A stretch of DNA of 64,000 bases, from NCBI RefSeq assembly GCF_011926545.1, contig NZ_JAATIT010000002.1:1-64000 (forward strand). Direction: 5' to 3'. The position numbers and the translations under genes were made by a program. The notes beneath the pieces are model-generated. The model was not told the origin of the DNA, ran no database searches, and worked only from the letters and a program-made list of their open reading frames with translations. Origin of the DNA: Sphingopyxis italica (GTDB lineage Bacteria; Pseudomonadota; Alphaproteobacteria; Sphingomonadales; Sphingomonadaceae). Below, piece after piece: positions 58,887 through 64,000 of this stretch. Position 1 is the stretch's first letter; each line of letters begins with the position of its first letter.

Positions 58887-60991
58887 GTCATTCCCACTTT
58901 CGTCACCCGCGCATCGCCGCCGACCGCGCCGCGCGCATCGGCGAGCGGGAGCCAGAGGGTGAAATTGCTGCCCTTGCCCGGCTCGCTCGCGACTTCGATC
59001 GCGCCGCCCATCGCCTGCGCGATTTGCAGCGCCTCGAACGCGCCGAGCCCGAAACCCAATTCCTTCGTCGATACGAACGGCTTGAACAGCTCGTCGCGGA
59101 TGAACGCGCGCGTCATGCCGCAACCCTGATCGATCACGGCGATGCGCACGCGCCCCTGCTCGGCGACCGCGACGACCTGCACCGGTGTGTCGGGCGCCGA
59201 CGCGTCGATCGCATTGGCCACCAGATGCTGGACGATCTGGCGGACCGCGCCCGCCTCGGCCCATGCCGACAGGCCCGCCTGGCAACCGACGAACAGCGCG
59301 CGGCGCGGCCGCATTTCCGCCGCGACCTCGTTCAGCACCGGCTCGACCAGCGTGCGGCCGGGCTCGGCGGCGGGCCCACGCTCGCGCGGCGACAGCCGGA
59401 CGAGCAGGTCGCTGAGCCGCCCCGCCGAAATCTTCAGCGTCTGCGTCATGTCGGCGCGGAACTCGGGCTTGTCGGCGTGGCGCTCGGCATTGCGCGCGAG
59501 CAGCGACAGCTGGCTCGCCAGATTCTTGATGTCGTGCATGATGAAGGCGAAGCGGCGGTTGAACTCGTCGAACCGCCGCGCCTCGGACAAGGCCTGCTGG
59601 CTCTGCGATTCGGCCAGATAGCTTGCCGCCTGCTGCCCCGCGATGCGCAGCACGTCGAGATCCTCCCAGTCGAGCGCGCGCGACACCGCCGGGCGGTGCA
59701 GCACCGCGATCGCGATCATCCGCTGGAAATGGAGAACGGGCACCACCACCCAGGCGCGCGCGTCGGCGATCAGCCACTCGGGGATCGCCAGATCCTCGCG
59801 GCTTTGCCCGCGGCGCTCGGCGTCGAGGTCGACGATATGCCGTGTTTCCTGGAGCATGAAGGCCGATCGCAGCGACAGGCCCGCCTCTTCGTCCACGCCG
59901 CCCGGCCAGTGCCATTGCTCGGCGACGCGAAAGCCGCCCGACGCGGCGGGCAGCATCAGCAAGGCGCCCGGGCTGCCCGTCAATTGGGCGAGCGCCTTGG
60001 CGACGCGCCGATGGAGGTTGCGGTCGTCGTCGCCATCTCCCTGCGCCAGCGTCGCGGTGAAGCGCATCCATTCGGCACGATAGTCGTAACGATGCTCGAA
60101 AAAATGCTTGGAGATCATCACCGAGAGCCACGCGCGCGCCCGCGAAGAGGCGAGCATGAGGCCCCCGGCACCGAGCGCGACCGCCAGCGAAATCGCCTGC
60201 GCCAGCTCGGCATAATCGCTCCCGACCGCGCGCGCGACCGCACCCGTCAGCGCGATCAGGATCAGATAGACTGCGGCGCCGAGCAGGATCAGCGACCGCG
60301 TCGCCGCCGTGCGCGACAGCCGCATTCGCTCGCGGCCGATGTCCATCGCCGCGACGACATGGATCGGCACGGTCAGCAGCGCGACCGCGGGAACCAGCGC
60401 GATCAGCGTCGACGCCTTCTCGCCCGTCAGCGCGCCGATCAGCTGGACGTTGAGTTCATAGGCCCAGAGCATCGCGAAACCGCCCGCGACCGCCAGCACC
60501 GGCATCCGCAGTCCGCCGCTCGCCCGGCGGACGGCGCCGTCGATGATCAGCAGCCCGCCGATCGCGACGATCATCGCGGTAAAGGTCAGCGTCGGCTTCA
60601 TCCACGACGCGGCCGCCGCGCCGGCACCTAAATGCGCCGCCGCGCCGAGCAGGAAGGCGAGCAGGCAGATCGTCGCGAGCATGCGCAGGATCAGGCGGAG
60701 CGGGCGCGGCATCGGCGCGCGCGGCGACCAGAAGGTCGCGCCGAGCCAGCCGAGCATCGCGCCATCGCGGATCATCTGCACGACCAGCGCCTCCGACGTT
60801 CCGGGCGAAAAGACCGTCAGCGCCGCGCACCACAGCGCGGTCGCCGCCGCCGCCGTCACCTGCCAGCGCGGCGCGGGCATCAGCGCCGCCATGCGCGCGC
60901 GCGGCCGCATCAGCAGCCACAAAGTGACGCCCGAAAAGCCCGCCAGCGCGAGGGTCGACAGGATCTGGGACAGGCCGGCGAGCGCGCTCAC
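58883..60991 (-). CDS. prsK: PrsK-like membrane sensor histidine kinase
   Basis: From the GTG at 60991 this is a 702-residue kinase. The N-terminal third has about eight membrane segments. A GAF-type region follows (about 310-460), then the phospho-acceptor H in FIMHDIKNLASQLSLL and the ATPase motifs NAIDASAPD, DQGCGMT and GFGLGAFEALQIAQAMGG. This matches the XrtA/PEP-CTERM-system kinase PrsK. The frame continues six codons upstream to a TTG at 61009, but those codons lie inside the terminal repeat of an inserted element, so the GTG is preferred. Confidence 0.88.
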   Translation of the reverse strand: MSALAGLSQILSTLALAGFSGVTLWLLMRPRARMAALMPAPRWQVTAAAATALWCAALTVFSPGTSEALVVQMIRDGAMLGWLGATFWSPRAPMPRPLRLILRMLATICLLAFLLGAAAHLGAGAAAASWMKPTLTFTAMIVAIGGLLIIDGAVRRASGGLRMPVLAVAGGFAMLWAYELNVQLIGALTGEKASTLIALVPAVALLTVPIHVVAAMDIGRERMRLSRTAATRSLILLGAAVYLILIALTGAVARAVGSDYAELAQAISLAVALGAGGLMLASSRARAWLSVMISKHFFEHRYDYRAEWMRFTATLAQGDGDDDRNLHRRVAKALAQLTGSPGALLMLPAASGGFRVAEQWHWPGGVDEEAGLSLRSAFMLQETRHIVDLDAERRGQSREDLAIPEWLIADARAWVVVPVLHFQRMIAIAVLHRPAVSRALDWEDLDVLRIAGQQAASYLAESQSQQALSEARRFDEFNRRFAFIMHDIKNLASQLSLLARNAERHADKPEFRADMTQTLKISAGRLSDLLVRLSPRERGPAAEPGRTLVEPVLNEVAAEMRPRRALFVGCQAGLSAWAEAGAVRQIVQHLVANAIDASAPDTPVQVVAVAEQGRVRIAVIDQGCGMTRAFIRDELFKPFVSTKELGFGLGAFEALQIAQAMGGAIEVASEPGKGSNFTLWLPLADARGAVGGDARVTKVGMT

Positions 60992-60992
60992 C

Positions 60993-61262
60993 CTAGGGTC
61001 CGTACCCAATTAGGGCGCCGTCGAGGCGTCCAAATGGCGAACATATCGGGCCGAAAGACGCGTCGCGAGGGCTGGTTGCCCTTGCAAGCGGCTTTCGGGC
61101 CGAGATGGAAGCCATTTGGACGTCCCGAAGGGATTTGATCAAAATGGCCCATTGCTTCGTCGAGAAGCCTCCCAATATTGACATATGTCTTCGCCTTCTC
61201 TCCTCGCACTGGGCCATTTTGCTTCAAACCTCGACGGCGCCCTAATTGGGTACGGACCCTAG
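60993..61262. mobile_element. miniature inverted-repeat element (MITE-like) with CTAG flanks
   Basis: A 262-base non-coding unit. The left end GGTCCGTACCCAATTAGGGC (from 60997) is inverted at the right as GCCCTAATTGGGTACGGACC (to 61258); the perfect repeat continues inward through GCCGTCGAGG. CTAG lies directly outside both ends (60993-60996 and 61259-61262), as expected for a 4-base target duplication of the IS5 type (YTAR). Inside are further inverted segments (CGTCCAAATGGC facing GCCATTTGGACG; AAAATGGCCCA facing TGGGCCATTTT). It separates the sugar transferase stop from the prsK start. Confidence 0.85.
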
Positions 61263-62647
61263 CGCGCTCCCTCCGGCCACAGCACGACGCGCACCGTCTG
61301 GAGCAGGATCAGCAGGTCGAGGAAGGGCGAATAATTTTTGGCGTAATAAAGGTCATATTCCAGCTTTACGCGCGAATCCTCGACCGACGCGCCATAAGGA
61401 TAGTTGATCTGCGCCCAGCCGGTCAGGCCGGGCTTCACCATGTGCCGTTCGGCATAATATGGCAGCTTCTTTTCGAGTTCCTCGACGAAGCTCGGCCGTT
61501 CGGGGCGCGGCCCGACGAAGCTCATATCGCCCTTGAGCACGCACCAGGTCTGCGGCAGCTCGTCGATGCGAAGCTTGCGGATGACGCGGCCGACGCGCGT
61601 GACGCGAGGATCATTCTCGCTCGCCCACACCGCCTTGCCGGCGGCCTCGGCATCGGTGCGCATCGAACGGATCTTGAAGATGTCATAGGGCTCGCCGAAC
61701 AGGCCGACGCGCGGCTGGCGATAGAAGACCGGCCCGCGGCTATCGAGCATCACCGCGATCCCCGCGACGATGATCAGCGGCAGGCCGACGATCAGCACGA
61801 TCAGGCTGGCAAGGATGTCGAACAACCGCTTGCTCACTTTAGAAATCCGCTGCCCCGCCGAAAAGCCGTCGGAAAAAATGAGGCCGCTCGGGTTCGTCGT
61901 CGCCAGGTCGACGCGCCCCGTCTCGCGCTCGATAAAGCTCGCGATGTCGTTGACATGCACCCCCGTCGTCTTGACGCGCAGCAGGTCGTTCAGCGGCAGC
62001 GCGTTGCGCCGCTCCTCGAGCGCGAGCACGACTTCGCCGGCGCGCAGCATCACGACATGGTCCGAAAGATTGGCGATCGCCTCGCGTTGCACCGCGCCCG
62101 GCACGGTTTTTTCGGCCGCGCTCATCGCGACGAAGCCGACCATCTCCAGCCCGCTTCCCGGCGTATCGGCGAGCGCCGCGAGCCGCGCCGCGCGCGGCCC
62201 CGCGCCGAGCACGAGGATACGGCGACGGAAGGCTTCGGCGCCCGCCGACTGCGTCAGGATCAGGCGGATCACGAACAGCACGCCGATCGCGAAGATCATC
62301 GCATAGAGGCTGTTCGCGCGCCACAAAGTCGCGGTCGGCAACAGGAACCCCAGCACCGAAAGAAAGATCACGCCAAGCGAAATCGCGGCGAGCAGACGCG
62401 CGGTCGCGAAGCGCATCGAGCGCAGCCCCTCGTTCCCGTACATTCCGGTCGCCATCATCGCGAGCGAATTGGACACGCCGAAGGTCAAAAGCGGCAGCCA
62501 GCGGCTCGCGAGCGGCCCGGCATCGAACCCCGCCTGATTCGCGTAAAGATGCCACGCCCCCTCGGCCGAGCCGAGCAGCGCGAAAAATTCGATCAGCGCC
62601 AGCCAGACGACGGCGTGCGGGACATAATGTTTGAACAGTCGGAACAT
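61259..62647 (-). CDS. polyprenyl-phosphate sugar-1-phosphate transferase (XrtA/EpsH-type exopolysaccharide)
   Basis: A 462-residue membrane enzyme that starts repeat-unit assembly on the lipid carrier. Four N-terminal membrane helices and a CoA-binding-like domain (ILVLGAGPRAARLAAL) precede another helix. The catalytic domain has KRLFDILASLIVLIVG, FYRQPRVGLFGEPYDIFKIR, DELPQTWCVLKGDMSFVGPR, and GLTGWAQINYPYGAS. The layout matches the sugar transferase of XrtA/PEP-CTERM loci. The TAG stop overlaps the CTAG flank of the inserted element, so the C-terminus (WPEGAR) seems unaffected. Confidence 0.92.
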   Translation of the reverse strand: MFRLFKHYVPHAVVWLALIEFFALLGSAEGAWHLYANQAGFDAGPLASRWLPLLTFGVSNSLAMMATGMYGNEGLRSMRFATARLLAAISLGVIFLSVLGFLLPTATLWRANSLYAMIFAIGVLFVIRLILTQSAGAEAFRRRILVLGAGPRAARLAALADTPGSGLEMVGFVAMSAAEKTVPGAVQREAIANLSDHVVMLRAGEVVLALEERRNALPLNDLLRVKTTGVHVNDIASFIERETGRVDLATTNPSGLIFSDGFSAGQRISKVSKRLFDILASLIVLIVGLPLIIVAGIAVMLDSRGPVFYRQPRVGLFGEPYDIFKIRSMRTDAEAAGKAVWASENDPRVTRVGRVIRKLRIDELPQTWCVLKGDMSFVGPRPERPSFVEELEKKLPYYAERHMVKPGLTGWAQINYPYGASVEDSRVKLEYDLYYAKNYSPFLDLLILLQTVRVVLWPEGAR

Positions 62648-62752
62648 GTCGGCGCGATACTACATCCGAGGCGTCAACTGTCGGTTAATTTTACACTTAC
62701 CTGTTGCATCATCTATGTCCTGTTCCCCCATATCGTGCGATAGGCCGACCCT
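62648..62752. promoter_or_regulatory. divergent promoter region of the exopolysaccharide genes
   Basis: A 105-base gap between the divergent sugar transferase and mannose-1-phosphate guanylyltransferase genes, with an AT-rich core around 62690 (TTAATTTTACACTTACC). A sigma-54 -24/-12 pair (GG-N10-GC) was not found with confidence. Confidence 0.4.
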
Positions 62753-63796
62753 ATGACCACCATGATCCAGCCCGTCATATTGTGCGGCGGCGCGGGCACG
62801 CGCCTGTGGCCCGAATCGCGCGGCACCCGCGCCAAGCAGTTTCTGCTGCTCCACGGCCAGCGCAGCCTGTTCCGCCAGACCGTCGAGCGCACCCCCGCCG
62901 GTCCGGATTTCCTGCCGCCGATCGTGCTGTGCGGCGACGGCCATGTCGCGATGGTCCGCGAACAGATGAACGACCGCGAGGAGGCGCTGCTCGTCGAGCC
63001 GATACCGCGCAACACCGCCGCCGCGATCGCCCTCGCGGTCGCGCAGGCCGACGCCGACACGCTGCTGCTGGTCATGCCGAGCGATCATGTCATCGCCGAC
63101 ATCCCCGCCTTTCACGCAGCGATCGCCAAGGGGGTGCGCCTCGCGCAGCAGGACTGGATCGTCACCTTCGGGATCACCCCCGACAGCCCCGAAACGGGTT
63201 TCGGCTATATCGCCGCCGGCCACCCGCTCGGCGAAGACGGCTTCGCGGTCGACCGCTTCGTCGAAAAGCCTCCGCTTGCCGATGCCGAAGCGATGCTCGC
63301 GGCGGGCGGCTATAGCTGGAACGCCGGCATCTTCCTGTTCCGCGCGGCGCGGATGCGCGACGCGATGCTCACCCATTGCCGTCCGATCTTCGAGGCCGCC
63401 GACAGGGCGCTCGCCGCGGGGATGCGCGACGGCGACGCGCTCTATGCCGACGCCATCGAATTCGCGAAGGCGCCTTCCGATTCGATCGATTATGCCGTCA
63501 TGGAAAAGGACGACCGCGTCGCGGTCGTTCCCGTCGCGATGGGATGGTCCGACCTCGGCTGCTGGCACACGATCCACGCGCTCGCCGAAAAGGACGCGGC
63601 CGACAATGCGGTCACCGGCGACGCATTCCTCCACGACAGCCGCGGCAATCTCGTCCGCGCCGGCGGCAGGCGCGTGTCGATTCTCGGCATGGATAATATC
63701 GCGGTCATCGTCGACGGCGACGATATATTGATCCTCCCGCTCGAACGCTCGCAAGAGGTCCGGGCGGCGGCGAAGGCGCGCGAAAGGAACGCCTAA
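62753..63796 (+). CDS. manC: mannose-1-phosphate guanylyltransferase
   Basis: A 347-residue nucleotidyltransferase that makes GDP-mannose for exopolysaccharide. The signature [13 protein letters not shown] is at 11-23, with [14 protein letters not shown] and the metal- or sugar-site regions [11 protein letters not shown] and SIDYAVMEK. It lacks the C-terminal phosphomannose isomerase domain of bifunctional AlgA/ManC proteins. It is divergent from the sugar transferase operon. Its stop overlaps the end of the convergent aldo/keto reductase gene by two bases. Confidence 0.92.
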   Translation: MTTMIQPVILCGGAGTRLWPESRGTRAKQFLLLHGQRSLFRQTVERTPAGPDFLPPIVLCGDGHVAMVREQMNDREEALLVEPIPRNTAAAIALAVAQADADTLLLVMPSDHVIADIPAFHAAIAKGVRLAQQDWIVTFGITPDSPETGFGYIAAGHPLGEDGFAVDRFVEKPPLADAEAMLAAGGYSWNAGIFLFRAARMRDAMLTHCRPIFEAADRALAAGMRDGDALYADAIEFAKAPSDSIDYAVMEKDDRVAVVPVAMGWSDLGCWHTIHALAEKDAADNAVTGDAFLHDSRGNLVRAGGRRVSILGMDNIAVIVDGDDILILPLERSQEVRAAAKARERNA

Positions 63797-64000
63797 AGCC
63801 GCACCATCCGCATGCCCTGTTCGCCATAGCGGGGACCGCTCGTGCCGCCTTTCGGCGCGGCGGCGTCGATCGCGGCGAGGTCCTCGGCGGTGAGCGTCAC
63901 GTCGGCGGCGCCGACGCTGTCTTCCATCGTCGCGCGGCGCTTGGTGCCGGGGATCGGGACGATGTCGTCGCCTTGCGCGAGCAGCCAGGCGAGCGCGACC
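63793..64000 (-). CDS. aldo/keto reductase, C-terminal part
   Basis: The gene runs off the right edge; the last 68 codons are present. They encode [21 protein letters not shown], the C-terminal NADP-binding block of aldo/keto reductases, followed by the usual [14 protein letters not shown] helix and an ending [10 protein letters not shown]. The type resembles YajO/IolS-like reductases. Substrate cannot be told from the fragment. Confidence 0.85.
   Translation of the reverse strand, partial: VALAWLLAQGDDIVPIPGTKRRATMEDSVGAADVTLTAEDLAAIDAAAPKGGTSGPRYGEQGMRMVRL

Noticed and set aside
61009..61009. TTG start of prsK inside the inserted element
   Set aside because: The six extra codons derive from the element's terminal repeat; the GTG at 60991 is the ancestral-looking start.
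60993..61217. 74-codon minus-strand gene inside the miniature element
   Set aside because: It depends on repeat sequence, runs into the terminal repeat, and only its first part is shared with the other copy; kept as a finding, not as a gene.

Overview
The window looks like chromosomal DNA of a high-GC alphaproteobacterium of the order Sphingomonadales, most likely Sphingopyxis or a close relative. This is inferred from gene content (UrcA-family protein, ScfR-like regulator beside isocitrate lyase, trpGDC-moaC-moeA-lexA order, an XrtA/PEP-CTERM-type exopolysaccharide regulatory cluster), from LexA boxes of the alphaproteobacterial GTTC-N7-GTTC type, and from two families of dispersed palindromic repeats. 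No search was run. No tRNA, rRNA or CRISPR array was seen.

Left edge (1-1100): an AT-richer accessory remnant. A gene with a nuclease-like N-terminus and a NACHT-type NTPase core is cut off just after the Walker B/sensor-1 region by what looks like the end of an insertion sequence. This is the only clear accessory or defence-like DNA here.

1.1-13 kb: a small monooxygenase, uvrA with its own SOS box, a secreted M13 peptidase, a BCCT transporter, small secreted or membrane proteins, and a LytS/LytTR two-component pair. 13-30.6 kb: MATE exporter and valS, a secreted S9 peptidase, an HPP membrane protein, a secreted amidohydrolase with a YpfJ-type protease, a patatin with 3-hydroxybutyrate dehydrogenase, an M20 amidohydrolase, a membrane-anchored HTH regulator, a crotonase, and a YdcH-like protein with TerC behind a structured leader. 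30.7-36.9 kb: isocitrate lyase divergent from its probable ScfR/RamB-like regulator, an MFS transporter and a lipoprotein L,D-transpeptidase. 37-45.8 kb: a DUF885 protein, a GntR regulator, a nitroreductase with a perfect operator-like palindrome, a POT peptide transporter in an operon with two exported amidohydrolase-like proteins, and NnrU.

45.8-55.6 kb: core metabolism and SOS control: gltX-gltA, comEC, and a tightly overlapping trpG-trpD-trpC-moaC-moeA run followed by autoregulated lexA. Two SOS boxes (uvrA and lexA) tie the two ends of the window to one regulon. 55.7-64 kb: an exopolysaccharide block on the minus strand (polyprenyl-phosphate sugar transferase, PrsK-like kinase, PrsR-like sigma-54 regulator, TPR lipoprotein), with a divergent mannose-1-phosphate guanylyltransferase. 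A roughly 262-bp non-coding element with terminal inverted repeats and CTAG flanks is inserted exactly between the transferase stop and the prsK start. A partial relative of it lies at 35.65-35.78 kb.

The most notable items are the IS-truncated nuclease-NACHT gene, the miniature element that splits the prs operon together with its second copy, the HTH-membrane-periplasm regulator, the TerC leader hairpin, and a metal-ligand-less amidohydrolase paired with an intact one.
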